Positions 53,978 through 62,460 of a DNA stretch of 64,000 nucleotides are shown one piece after another. Each line of letters opens with the position of its first letter. Position 1 is the stretch's first letter. The stretch covers positions 124,001 to 188,000 of the forward strand of contig CAVYZK010000007.1 in NCBI GenBank assembly GCA_963772935.1, written 5' to 3'. This stretch comes from JANNNF01 sp963772935 (lineage in GTDB: Bacteria > Pseudomonadota > Alphaproteobacteria > Rhodobacterales > Rhodobacteraceae). A program made the translations under genes and the position numbers. The notes under the pieces are model-generated. The model saw only the letters and a list, made by a program, of their open reading frames with translations. It was not told where the DNA came from and ran no database searches.

Positions 53978-55284
53978 TCGGCGGCGGCCCCGTAAGGCAC
54001 ATTCTGCCCACCATAGCGGCGCACGCGGATGTTGCATTGCTCGGCATGGCCAACGAAGCCCTCCAGCATGCACAGACGCGAGCCGTAAGCGCCGATCTCG
54101 GCGGCGGCGGCATCGGTGGTGATGCGCTGATAGCTGTGCGTTTTCAGGAACTTGCCAACCCAAAGCCCACCCGTGTAGCGCCCGGCCTTTTTGGTGGGCA
54201 AGGTGTGGTTGGTGCCGATCACCTTATCCCCATTGGCGACGTTGGTGCGGGGGCCAAGGAACAGCGCACCATAGGAGTGCATGTTTTCCAGAAACCAATC
54301 GTCGCGGTCGGTCATCACCTGCACATGCTCGGACGCGATGTCATTGGCGACGGTCAGCATCTCATCATAGCTGTCGCAGACGATCACCTCGCCATAATCG
54401 GCCCAACTGACCGATGCGGTCGCAGCGGTCGGCAGGATTTTCAGCAGACGGTCGATTTCGATCATGGTCGCCTCGGCCAGTTTGCGGCTGTTGGTCAGCA
54501 GCACGGCTGGGGAGTTGTAGCCATGCTCAGCTTGGCCCAGAAGATCGGTCGCGCACAGTTCTGCATCCACCGTGTCATCGGCGATCACCATGGTTTCGGT
54601 CGGGCCTGCGAACAGGTCAATGCCGACGCGGCCGTAAAGCTGGCGCTTGGCTTCGGCGACAAAAGCGTTGCCCGGGCCAACAAGCATATCGACAGGCTTG
54701 ATCGACTCGGTGCCAATGGCCATCGCGCCGACCGCCTGCATCCCGCCCAAAACGTAAATCTCATGCGCGCCACCCAAGGCCATGGCGGCAACAATCGCCG
54801 GATGCGGCGCGCCGTTGACCGGGGGGGCAGAGGCGATGATGCGGGGAACCTTGGCGACAGAAGCGGTCAGAACCGACATATGCGCCGACGCCACCATCGG
54901 AAACTTGCCGCCCGGCACGTAGCAGCCAACCGATTGCACCGGAATGTTGCGATGGCCAAGGAAGACGCCGGGCAGGGTTTCGACCTCGATATCCGTCATG
55001 CTGGCGCGCTGTGCCTCGGCAAAACGGCGGATTTGGGTCTGCGCGAACCGGATATCCTCCATATCGCGGGGGGCGACCTTTTGCATCGCGGCGTCGATTT
55101 CGGATTGCGTCAGCCGGAAGCTGGGCGGATCGTAGCGGTCGAATTTCACCGACAGATCGCGGATCGCAGCATCACCACGGGATTCGATATCAGCCAGAAC
55201 GCCTTCCACCACCGCACGGGTTTTCGCATCATCCGCAGCGCGTTCGGTTTCGGGTTTGCCCCGCTTGAGCCAGGTTACAGCCAT
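53974..55284 (-). CDS. histidinol-dehydrogenase-family polyol dehydrogenase, module 2 (HpsN-like)
   Basis: The 436-residue protein is very close to module 1 throughout, including the same motifs: GQAEHGYNSPA, ASEHVQVMTDRDDW, NGDKVIGTNHTLPT and VGHAEQCNIRVRRYG. Equal length and shared overlap with the SDR indicate a common duplicated unit. ATG at 55,284 follows GAGGG. It leads a leftward operon (HisD-like, SDR, bicupin, hydrolase, aldolase) and has a LacI-3 operator 15 bases upstream. Confidence 0.88.
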   Translation of the reverse strand: MAVTWLKRGKPETERAADDAKTRAVVEGVLADIESRGDAAIRDLSVKFDRYDPPSFRLTQSEIDAAMQKVAPRDMEDIRFAQTQIRRFAEAQRASMTDIEVETLPGVFLGHRNIPVQSVGCYVPGGKFPMVASAHMSVLTASVAKVPRIIASAPPVNGAPHPAIVAAMALGGAHEIYVLGGMQAVGAMAIGTESIKPVDMLVGPGNAFVAEAKRQLYGRVGIDLFAGPTETMVIADDTVDAELCATDLLGQAEHGYNSPAVLLTNSRKLAEATMIEIDRLLKILPTAATASVSWADYGEVIVCDSYDEMLTVANDIASEHVQVMTDRDDWFLENMHSYGALFLGPRTNVANGDKVIGTNHTLPTKKAGRYTGGLWVGKFLKTHSYQRITTDAAAAEIGAYGSRLCMLEGFVGHAEQCNIRVRRYGGQNVPYGAAAE

Positions 55285-55298
55285 TTTATCCCTCGGCA

Positions 55299-55314
55299 AT
55301 GAATACGATTGCAA
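55299..55314. promoter_or_regulatory. LacI-3 operator upstream of HisD-like module 2
   Basis: ATGAATACGATTGCAA, two mismatches from TTGCATACGATTGCAA at 63,799, centred on CG. It lies 15 bases before the start codon. Confidence 0.65.
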
Positions 55315-55459
55315 TATGGATAAACCAAGCAGGCGCATGATGGCAAGCAGGTTATGCGCCAATCTGTGACTTCGTAGGCAGATCGCCGGGCATTCATGCG
55401 GAGAAATCTTTTGAGCAAGCGCGGTTACGCGAAATTTCGCCTCATTCACCAGACTTGTA

Positions 55460-55475
55460 TTGCAATCGTATGCAG
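55460..55475. promoter_or_regulatory. LacI-3 operator upstream of the third HisD-like gene
   Basis: TTGCAATCGTATGCAG; its reverse complement has one mismatch to TTGCATACGATTGCAA. It lies 55 bases before the HisD-like gene at 55,530, in a 245-base divergent region that otherwise holds no gene. Confidence 0.68.
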
Positions 55476-55529
55476 AATGTCTAGTTTATCCGCAACGCAA
55501 AGGCCCCCGCTGGCCCGAAAGGAGCAAAC

Positions 55530-56822
55530 ATGTCGAACCTGCCCGAAGCTTATCCTGCTGCCAAAATCTCTTGGGTCAAGGCCCCCACCCGCAATGCCGA
55601 AAGCGATAACAAGCCGGTGGCGGAATTGGTCGCCAAGATCCTTGCCGATGTGAAAACCCGTGGCGATGCGGCGGTGCGCGAATACTCGGCGCAGTTCGAC
55701 AAATCGGATTTGCAGGTGTTTGAGGTAAGCGCAGAACAGCGCGAGGCGGCGGTGGCGGCGCTGGACCCGCAGACCCGCAAGGATACCGAATTTGCCATCG
55801 CCAACGTGCGCCGCTTTGCCGAAGCGCAGCTTGCCACCATCCTGCCGCTGGACATTGAACCGCTGCCCGGCGTGTTCATGGGGCACCGGGTGATTCCGAT
55901 TGACCGGGTAGGTTGCTATGTTCCGGGCGGGCGCTTCCCCCTGCTGTCGGCCCCGATCATGACCATCGTTCCGGCGAAAGTGGCGGGCGTGCCCGAGGTG
56001 ATCGCGTGCCTGCCGCCGAACGCGCATGAGGCGATGGTGGCGGGTTGCCATCTGTCGGGCGCAGACCGGATTTTCCGCATTGGCGGCGCGCAGGCGATTG
56101 CGGCGATGGCCTTTGGCACCGAAACCGTGCCGGGGGTCATGAAGATCATGGGGCCGGGCAATGCCTTTGTGAACGAGGCCAAGCGGCAGGTGTTTGGCCC
56201 TGTGGGGATTGATCAACTGGCAGGCCCGTCCGAGATTTACATTCTGGCGGATGAGACCGGTGATGCCGAGATGATCGCGACCGACCTTCTGGCGCAGGCC
56301 GAACATGACGTGCGCACCCGCGTTGGCCTGATCACCACGCATCGCCCGCTGGCGGATGCGGTGCTGGTTGAGGTCGAAAAGCAGATGAAAACCTTGTCCA
56401 CCGCGCATGTGGCCGACCCTGCGTGGCGTGACTACGGCGAGATTGCTGTGTGTGAAGATGAGGCCGCGATGATCGCCTATTCCGATTTCATCGCCGCCGA
56501 GCATTTGCAGGTCCATACCGCCGACTCGCATGGGTTTGCGAAAAAGCTGCGCAATTACGGATCTTTGTTCATCGGTGAACTGGCGAGCGTGGTCTATTCC
56601 GACAAATGTTCCGGCACCAACCACACTCTGCCGACCATGGCAGCGGGGCGGTATACCGGTGGTTTGTGGGTTGGCGCCTACGTCAAAATCGCCACGCATC
56701 AGTGGCTGGAACCCCACGGCGTCGATCAGGTCGCCCCGCCTGCGGCACGGCAAGCGGCGAGCGAAGGGCTGGAAGGCCACCGCCGCGCGGCGCAACTGCG
56801 GTTGGACCGGATGCAGAGATAA
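55530..56822 (+). CDS. third histidinol-dehydrogenase-family protein
   Basis: The 430-residue protein has all metal and catalytic residues of the fold: Gln256 and His259 (AQAEHD), Glu324-His325 (AAEHLQV), Asp358 (YSDKCSG) and His417 (LEGHRRA). It is clearly more distant from the other two than they are from each other and resembles sulfopropanediol-type HpsN or HisD more generally. It is divergent from module 2 and shares a regulatory region. It may act on a second substrate form or a later oxidation step. Confidence 0.85.
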   Translation: MSNLPEAYPAAKISWVKAPTRNAESDNKPVAELVAKILADVKTRGDAAVREYSAQFDKSDLQVFEVSAEQREAAVAALDPQTRKDTEFAIANVRRFAEAQLATILPLDIEPLPGVFMGHRVIPIDRVGCYVPGGRFPLLSAPIMTIVPAKVAGVPEVIACLPPNAHEAMVAGCHLSGADRIFRIGGAQAIAAMAFGTETVPGVMKIMGPGNAFVNEAKRQVFGPVGIDQLAGPSEIYILADETGDAEMIATDLLAQAEHDVRTRVGLITTHRPLADAVLVEVEKQMKTLSTAHVADPAWRDYGEIAVCEDEAAMIAYSDFIAAEHLQVHTADSHGFAKKLRNYGSLFIGELASVVYSDKCSGTNHTLPTMAAGRYTGGLWVGAYVKIATHQWLEPHGVDQVAPPAARQAASEGLEGHRRAAQLRLDRMQR

Positions 56823-56830
56823 TCAACAGT

Positions 56831-56858
56831 GTCCGGGGTACAGCGCCCCGGACCTTTT
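56831..56858. terminator. terminator between HisD-like gene and amidase
   Basis: GTCCGGGG (56,831-56,838) pairs with CCCCGGAC (56,846-56,853) around a 7-base loop, followed by CTTTTGC. It separates converging genes. Confidence 0.7.
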
Positions 56859-56859
56859 G

Positions 56860-58209
56860 CTACTGGGGCGGGCGCTGACCGGAATGGTCGGTGGCCTGCT
56901 CATACGCATGGGCTGCGGCGCAGATCAGGTCTTCGTCGCCCATCCGGCCGACCAGTTGCATCCCCAGCGGCAAGCCCGCGTCAAAGCCGATTGGCAGGGA
57001 AATCGCCGGCTGTCCGGTCAGGTTGAACGCGATGGTGCGCATCGGGGTCCAGACAGCTTTTTCGCCGTCAAAGGCCGAAAACGGCAGGGCAGGGGTCAGC
57101 GTGGTGGCGGTCAGAATCAGATCGAAACCATCCATTGCGGTCAGCATGGCGGCGGTCAAGCTGGTTTGGGCGTGGCGGGCTTCGGCCAGTTCCTCCGACG
57201 AAATCGCGGCACCGAACGCCAGACATTGCAGCACCGGGCGGCCATAAAGCGGGGCTTTGTCGCGGATCAGGTCGCGGTGCTGGTCCAGCGCCTCGGCGTG
57301 CAGGATCAGCGAAGCAGCGGCCTCATACGGGGCGTAATCCGGCAGGGGGATCGGGGTAATCACGGCCCCCAACATGGAAAGCTGGGCCGCGGCGTCATCC
57401 ATCGCGCGGATCAGGGCAGGGGCGGCCTGAGGGTCGTCCGCGAACCAATCGCGGGCATAGCCAATGCGCAGGCCCTGCACACCCTGCGCCAGTTTTGCGG
57501 CGGCAGGTCGCCAGCTTTCGGGATGTTCGGTCATAGCGTCCAAGGCAATGGCCGCATCAGCGACCGAGGCCGCCAGCGGCCCGGTGTGATCCAGCGACGG
57601 CGACAGCGGGAAGGCCCCGGCACGCGACACCCGATCATAGCTGGGCTTCAACCCAACACAGCCGCAATAGGCGGAAGGGCTGCGGATCGAACCGCCTGTA
57701 TCGGTGCCAAGCGCAAACCGCACCATGCCCCCGGCCACAGCGGCGGCAGAGCCGGAAGATGACCCCCCGGTGATATGGGACGGGTTCCATGGGTTGCGCG
57801 CGGGGGGATCGGGCAGGGTCAGATCGGGGCCAACCATGGCAAATTCATAGGTGGCAACTTTGCCCAAAACCACCGCACCTTGCGCGCGCAGACGGGCGAC
57901 GGCATCGGCATCGGTTTCAGCAATGCGAGCCGCCAGAACCGCCGAACCGCTGGTGGCGGGCAGACCTGCTACGTCGATCAAGTCTTTGACAAGGAACGGA
58001 ATGCCGCACAGCGCACCGCCCAGCCCTGCAGCCAGCATGGCATCCGCATGGTCGGCTTCGCTCAGCGCATCGGGGTTCAGATGAGTGACGGCGTGCAAAC
58101 GGTCATTCAGGGTCGCGATGCGGTGCAGGGCGGCTTCGGTCAACTGACGTGCGGTGATCGTGCCTGCGCGCAAAGCCGCTGTGGCCTCGGAAATCGACAA
58201 ATCGCTCAT
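56860..58209 (-). CDS. amidase (AtzE/GatA-like)
   Basis: Amidase-signature hydrolase of 449 residues, with catalytic Lys75 (GIPFLVKDLIDV), cis-Ser150 (ITGGSSSGSAAA) and Ser174 (LGTDTGGSIRSPSAY). ATG at 58,209 overlaps the stop of the small AtzG-like gene (ATGA). Together they resemble AtzE with its small subunit AtzG, an amidase of cyanuric acid degradation, but other amide substrates are equally possible. It converges with the third HisD-like gene. Confidence 0.88.
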   Translation of the reverse strand: MSDLSISEATAALRAGTITARQLTEAALHRIATLNDRLHAVTHLNPDALSEADHADAMLAAGLGGALCGIPFLVKDLIDVAGLPATSGSAVLAARIAETDADAVARLRAQGAVVLGKVATYEFAMVGPDLTLPDPPARNPWNPSHITGGSSSGSAAAVAGGMVRFALGTDTGGSIRSPSAYCGCVGLKPSYDRVSRAGAFPLSPSLDHTGPLAASVADAAIALDAMTEHPESWRPAAAKLAQGVQGLRIGYARDWFADDPQAAPALIRAMDDAAAQLSMLGAVITPIPLPDYAPYEAAASLILHAEALDQHRDLIRDKAPLYGRPVLQCLAFGAAISSEELAEARHAQTSLTAAMLTAMDGFDLILTATTLTPALPFSAFDGEKAVWTPMRTIAFNLTGQPAISLPIGFDAGLPLGMQLVGRMGDEDLICAAAHAYEQATDHSGQRPPQ

Positions 58210-58349
58210 GCTTGGGCTGCCAGCCATGCTTGCACGCGGGCGACTTCGCCGCGCAGATGCTGTGCCCCGGCCCAAGCTGCCGCAAAAGCGCGCGGGTCGA
58301 GGTTCAGCCCCAGTGCGGCCAACCTTGCGCGAAAATCGTCTTCGGTCAT
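58206..58349 (-). CDS. small AtzG-like (DUF4089-type) amidase partner
   Basis: A 47-residue protein reading MTEDDFRARLAALGLNLDP with a helical remainder (FAAAWAGAQHLRGEVARVQ). Its size, ATGA overlaps on both sides (LacI-3 stop and amidase start) and position upstream of an AtzE-type amidase match the AtzG family, whose members stabilise the amidase in a GatC-like way. Similarity of fold is inferred from size and context only. Confidence 0.7.
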   Translation of the reverse strand: MTEDDFRARLAALGLNLDPRAFAAAWAGAQHLRGEVARVQAWLAAQA

Positions 58350-59365
58350 CTATGGGCTCCGATACGGCGGGTTGATCCACGGATCACCAATTCCCCCGGC
58401 AGCACCACGCGTGAGACTTTCGGCACATCGGCCGCGATCCATGCCAGCAGCATATCCACGGTTTCCTGCACCATCTGATCGACGCGCTGGCGATACGTTG
58501 TCAGGTTATAGGCGGGCCAGGCGGCGGGGGGCACATCGTCAAAGCCCACGACCGAGACATCTTCGGGCACACGCAGGCCGAGTTCAAACCGCAGCACATC
58601 CATCACCGCGAAGGCCATGTGGTCATTGGCGACAAACACCGCATCGGGGCGGCGTTGGGTGGCGAACAGAGTGCGCGCTGCCATTTGGGCGGTGCGATAG
58701 TCGAAATTGCCATCGGCGCGGGCGAACAGCTCTTGCCCCGCCTCGGCCAATCCGGCGCGAAAGCCCGCCTCGCGGTCGGCTTGGGTGGAGGCCCCGGTAA
58801 AGCCCGCGATATAGGCGATGCGGCTGTGGCCAGTGGCGCAGAGGTAATCGGCCAAGGCCTTGCCGCCCGCGAAATTGTCAGAGGTGACGGAGGAGAGGTT
58901 CTTATCCTCATGCGCGCGGTTGAACAAAACCACCGGGATGCCGGTTTCCTGACAGCGGGCGGCCAGATCGGAGGACATGGAAACCGAGGCCATCACGATG
59001 CCATCGACCTGATAATCCAGGATTTCCCGGATCACCTGATCAACATTGACGCTGGTTTGCGGGGCCAGAAAGATCAGCACGTGATAGCCGACTTTTTGCA
59101 ATTCGGTGGACAGACGCTCTACCATCTCGGGGTAAAAGTAGTTCTCCAGATAGGCCACGACCAACCCGATGATCCGGCTTTTGCCGGATTTCAGCGACCG
59201 CGCCAGCACGTTGGGGCGGTAGCCCAGTTGCAGGGCCGCCGCGCGCACCTTGTCGGCGGTTTTCTGGCTGACCGACGACCCCGGCGTGAACACCCGGCTG
59301 ACCGCCGACTGGCTGACGCCCGCAAGCGCTGCCACCTCCAGCGATGTCACTTTTTCACCAGCCAC
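58346..59365 (-). CDS. LacI-family transcriptional regulator 3
   Basis: The 339-residue protein has the HTH VTSLEVAALAGVSQSAVSRVF, hinge PNVLARSLKSGKSRIIGLVV, and an effector domain (IPVVLFNRAHEDK; DAVFVANDHMAFAVMDVL). Its recognition segment SQSAVSR is identical to that of the 27.3-kb regulator. Three palindromes of the type TTGCATACGATTGCAA lie upstream of the third HisD-like gene, module 2 and the ABC binding protein, so it probably controls all of them. It is translationally coupled to the AtzG-like gene. Confidence 0.92.
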   Translation of the reverse strand: MAGEKVTSLEVAALAGVSQSAVSRVFTPGSSVSQKTADKVRAAALQLGYRPNVLARSLKSGKSRIIGLVVAYLENYFYPEMVERLSTELQKVGYHVLIFLAPQTSVNVDQVIREILDYQVDGIVMASVSMSSDLAARCQETGIPVVLFNRAHEDKNLSSVTSDNFAGGKALADYLCATGHSRIAYIAGFTGASTQADREAGFRAGLAEAGQELFARADGNFDYRTAQMAARTLFATQRRPDAVFVANDHMAFAVMDVLRFELGLRVPEDVSVVGFDDVPPAAWPAYNLTTYRQRVDQMVQETVDMLLAWIAADVPKVSRVVLPGELVIRGSTRRIGAHR

Positions 59366-59425
59366 CAGATCACTCCCCCTGCGCCGCCGCAGTTTGCTCT
59401 GTAGCAGATGCAGCAGGCAAGCCCA

Positions 59426-60472
59426 TCATGTTGATAGTCGCGCGCCCGTCTTTGCGTCGAACAAATGCACGGCGGTCAAAGGCACGCGGATATGCAGGGG
59501 CGCGCCGATCTGAATGCGGAAATCTTTCGGCGCACGAACCGCGACCAGGGCCCCGGCAATGCGCACGGAAACCAGCGTCGCATCGCCCAGCAGTTCCATC
59601 GCATAGACCGGGGCCTGAATATCGCCGCCGTCGGGCACGACGGCGGCATCTTCGGCGCGGAAGCCCAAGGTGACCGGGCCATTGCCGCCAAGACCCGACA
59701 CCTGCATCCCATCAGCCGCAAACGTGCCGCCACTGATCTGGCCCGGGATCAGGTTCATCGCGGGTGACCCGATAAAGCTGGCCACGAAGGTGTTGGCGGG
59801 GCGGTCGTAAATCTCGGTCGGCGTGCCGACTTGCTGGATATTGCCTTGGTTCATCACAACCACACGGTCAGCGAGGGTCATCGCCTCGATCTGATCATGT
59901 GTCACGTAGATCGTCGTGGTTTTCAGGGTGTGATGCAGGTTCTTGATCTGCGCCCGCGTGGAAACCCGCAGCTTGGCGTCAAGGTTCGACAGGGGTTCGT
60001 CCATCAAAAACGCATTCGGCTCACGCACAATCGCGCGGGCAAGGGCCACGCGCTGACGCTGCCCACCCGACAAAGCGGCAGGTCTGCGGTCCAGCAGCGG
60101 CCCGAGTTCCACCATTTCAGAGGCGCGCATCACCCGGTCGTGGTGTTCGGCTTGCGGCACATTACGCACCCGCAGTGGAAAGCGGATGTTTTCATAGACC
60201 GTGAGGTTCGGGTAGAGGCCGTAGCTTTGGAACACCATAGAGATGTCACGGTCTTTGGGCTCCATCGCGTTGACCATGCGATCCCCGATCCAAATCTCGC
60301 CACTGGTCACATCCTCCAAACCGGCGATCATCCGCATCGTGGTGGTCTTGCCACAGCCCGATGGCCCCAGCAGAACCAGAAATTCGGCATCGGCGATTTC
60401 GAGGTTAAAGTTATCAACGCCGACATAGTTGCCCCAGCGTTTGCAGACGTTCACAAGGCGGATTTGCGCCAT
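59426..60472 (-). CDS. ABC transporter ATP-binding protein, UgpC/MalK type
   Basis: The 348-residue ATPase has Walker A LLGPSGCGKTTTMRMIAGL, the Q-loop VFQSYGLYPN, signature LSGGQRQRVALARA, Walker B LMDEPLSNLDA, and a C-terminal TOBE/OB domain with LGFRAEDA. It energises the adjacent importer. A gap of three bases to the permease shows a single operon with the two permeases and binding protein. A 60-base gap separates it from LacI-3. Confidence 0.95.
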   Translation of the reverse strand: MAQIRLVNVCKRWGNYVGVDNFNLEIADAEFLVLLGPSGCGKTTTMRMIAGLEDVTSGEIWIGDRMVNAMEPKDRDISMVFQSYGLYPNLTVYENIRFPLRVRNVPQAEHHDRVMRASEMVELGPLLDRRPAALSGGQRQRVALARAIVREPNAFLMDEPLSNLDAKLRVSTRAQIKNLHHTLKTTTIYVTHDQIEAMTLADRVVVMNQGNIQQVGTPTEIYDRPANTFVASFIGSPAMNLIPGQISGGTFAADGMQVSGLGGNGPVTLGFRAEDAAVVPDGGDIQAPVYAMELLGDATLVSVRIAGALVAVRAPKDFRIQIGAPLHIRVPLTAVHLFDAKTGARLST

Positions 60473-60475
60473 GAT

Positions 60476-61348
60476 TTATCCTTTCACAGCGCCGGCGGTC
60501 AGGCCGGAGACGATTTGGCGTTGGAAGAACAGTACAAGCACGAACAGCGGCACGGTGGCAGACACCACGGCGGCGACGGCATACATCACGTTGCCCTCGT
60601 TCTGGATCGACCCGAGGAAGCTCGCGATCTTCGGGATCATGGTCTGGTTGTCCTGGCTGAGCAGCATCGAGGTGACGGCGAAGTCGTTGTACGCCAGCAG
60701 GAAGCTGAACAGGCCCGTCGTCACCACCCCCGGCCACATCACCGGCATGATCACCATGCGGAAGGCCTGAAACCGGGTGCAGCCATCGACCAGCGCGCTT
60801 TCGTCCAGATCCTTGGGGATCGACAGGAAAAAGCTGTGCAGCATCCACAGGGTAAACGGTTGGTTGATCGCCACCAGAACGATGATCGTGGTCGGCAGCA
60901 CACCCCAGATGTTCAACTGAAAGAACGGCAAAAGGTAGCCCGACACCAAAGTGATATGCGGCATGGCACGAAACACCAGCGCCGCAATCAGTATCCAGAA
61001 CGCATAACGCTGACCGGACCGCGCGAGGGCATAGCCGCCCAACGTGCCGACGAACAAAGAGATGCAGGTGACGCAGACCGTGATGATCATGGTGTTGATC
61101 ACCGGCAGCCAGAATTCATTCTTGATCCATGCGCCCTCATATCCGGCGAGGGTGAAGGCCCCACCTGTCTGCGCTTGGGTGCGGGTGCCCTCAATCGCGA
61201 ACCACCAGCTCTCGCGGGAGAAAAAGTCAGCCTCTACCTTGAAGCTGCCCCAGACTGTCCATGCGAAGGGGAACAGCGCGGCGATCAGCCAAAGCAGCAG
61301 AAACCCGCTCGTCAGAGTGCGCAGGCCCAATGGGCGACGGTCGGCCAT
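60476..61348 (-). CDS. ABC transporter permease, MalG type
   Basis: The 290-residue permease has six predicted spans and the EAA-loop region (LDESALVDGCTRFQAFRMVIMP) that docks with the ATPase. N-terminal LLLWLIAALFPFAWTVWGSFK and C-terminal VPLFVLVLFFQRQIVSGLTAGAVKG are typical of the second permease of sugar importers. It is intact. Confidence 0.93.
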   Translation of the reverse strand: MADRRPLGLRTLTSGFLLLWLIAALFPFAWTVWGSFKVEADFFSRESWWFAIEGTRTQAQTGGAFTLAGYEGAWIKNEFWLPVINTMIITVCVTCISLFVGTLGGYALARSGQRYAFWILIAALVFRAMPHITLVSGYLLPFFQLNIWGVLPTTIIVLVAINQPFTLWMLHSFFLSIPKDLDESALVDGCTRFQAFRMVIMPVMWPGVVTTGLFSFLLAYNDFAVTSMLLSQDNQTMIPKIASFLGSIQNEGNVMYAVAAVVSATVPLFVLVLFFQRQIVSGLTAGAVKG

Positions 61349-61349
61349 C

Positions 61350-62384
61350 TTACACCACCTTCCGGTTAAAATCGCGCCAGGTGCGCAGCAAAACCGGTGC
61401 CAGCAGGATCAACACACCAAGGATGGTCATGACCGACGTGGCCCCGGCAGACCCGAACTGCGCTGAATCCTGACTGACCAGATCGTTGTAAACCAGCCAG
61501 GACAGCGATGTCGCATTGGCCTCGGCCGAAAAGCCGACGATGGGTTCGAACACCCGGAAATTGTCCATCAACTGCACCAGCGCCACAAAGGTCGCCAGCG
61601 GCATCAGATGTGGGATGATCACGAAGCGCACAGCCTGCCAGCGGGTTGCGCCATCCATCTTGGCGCTTTCCAGCGTGTCTTGCGGCACGGTTTGCAGGCC
61701 CGCATAGAACACCACAAAGGAAAACGGCCCGTTCGTCCAGACGCCATAGGTCAGCAACACGATCCACGTCAGCACCGGCGAGGCGCGCAGGGACAGCGTC
61801 GGGTCGCCCGACAGATGCTGCAACGCCGCGCCCAAGATCCCCGCCGGATTGAACATCCATGACAGGATCAGCGAGCCCACCAAGGGCGTGATGATCATCG
61901 GCAGCAGGGAGACAAAGATCGTCGGCCCACGCAGCAGTTTCGGTATCGTGTTCACCGCCAGGGCCACCGCGAACCCCAGGGCCATCGCCAGCGGCGTGAC
62001 GACAAAGCAATAGGCCAGCGTAAAGGCCAAAGCCCGGTAGAACGGCAGGTTCATCATCCGGCTGGCGATATCGCTCAGAGCCATTGTTGTCGCTGAAAAT
62101 CGCGCCAACCTCGGCCACTGCCAGATGGTTGCGGTTCAGGTAATTGGAAAAGCCTGCAAATTTGCCCATCGGCGCATCAGCGCGCAACTTGGCCATCGCC
62201 TCGGTATCAACCTTGGTTTCATTCTGTACAGCCAAACGGGCCGCAGCTTTCAACCGTGGTCAGAATTGCGTCATGTTCGACGTAGAACGACTGCACCAGC
62301 ACCGAGAAAATCGGCAAGCGTGATGAACAGCATCATCGCCAGCAGCGACGGAAAGATGAACGCAAAGAAGGCGCGATGCGGCAT
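61350..62384 (-). pseudogene. ABC transporter permease, MalF type, three one-base frameshifts
   Basis: The main frame encodes about 250 residues of a normal MalF-type permease, with LPFYRALAFTLAYCFVV and the ATPase-contact loop LESAKMDGATRWQAVRFVIIP. The N-terminal 100 residues are broken three times, near 62,315, 62,221 and 62,081. Each is fixed by removing one base, giving LPIFSVLVQSFYVEH, FGCTEETKVDTEAMAK and NNALSDIASRMMNLP in one reading. The rebuilt protein is about 343 residues from ATG at 62,384. A TTG 39 bases upstream is another start. Three insertions within 240 bases argue for poor sequence quality, but decay of an importer gene is also possible. Confidence 0.85.
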
Positions 62385-62460
62385 GGCAAGGGTCCAATCC
62401 AAAACACGGCGGATAGGCTGCAAGGCGGGGGAGCGTCACCTTGCAGGCCTGGGTGACGGC

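Noticed and set aside
46000..56822. Histidine biosynthesis hisD copies
   Set aside because: Three copies with catabolic neighbours and LacI control do not fit histidine synthesis.
62385..62460. Separate small gene between the broken permease and the binding protein
   Set aside because: The only protein-like reading there is a possible TTG-started extension of the permease; the rest has no start or ribosome-binding site.
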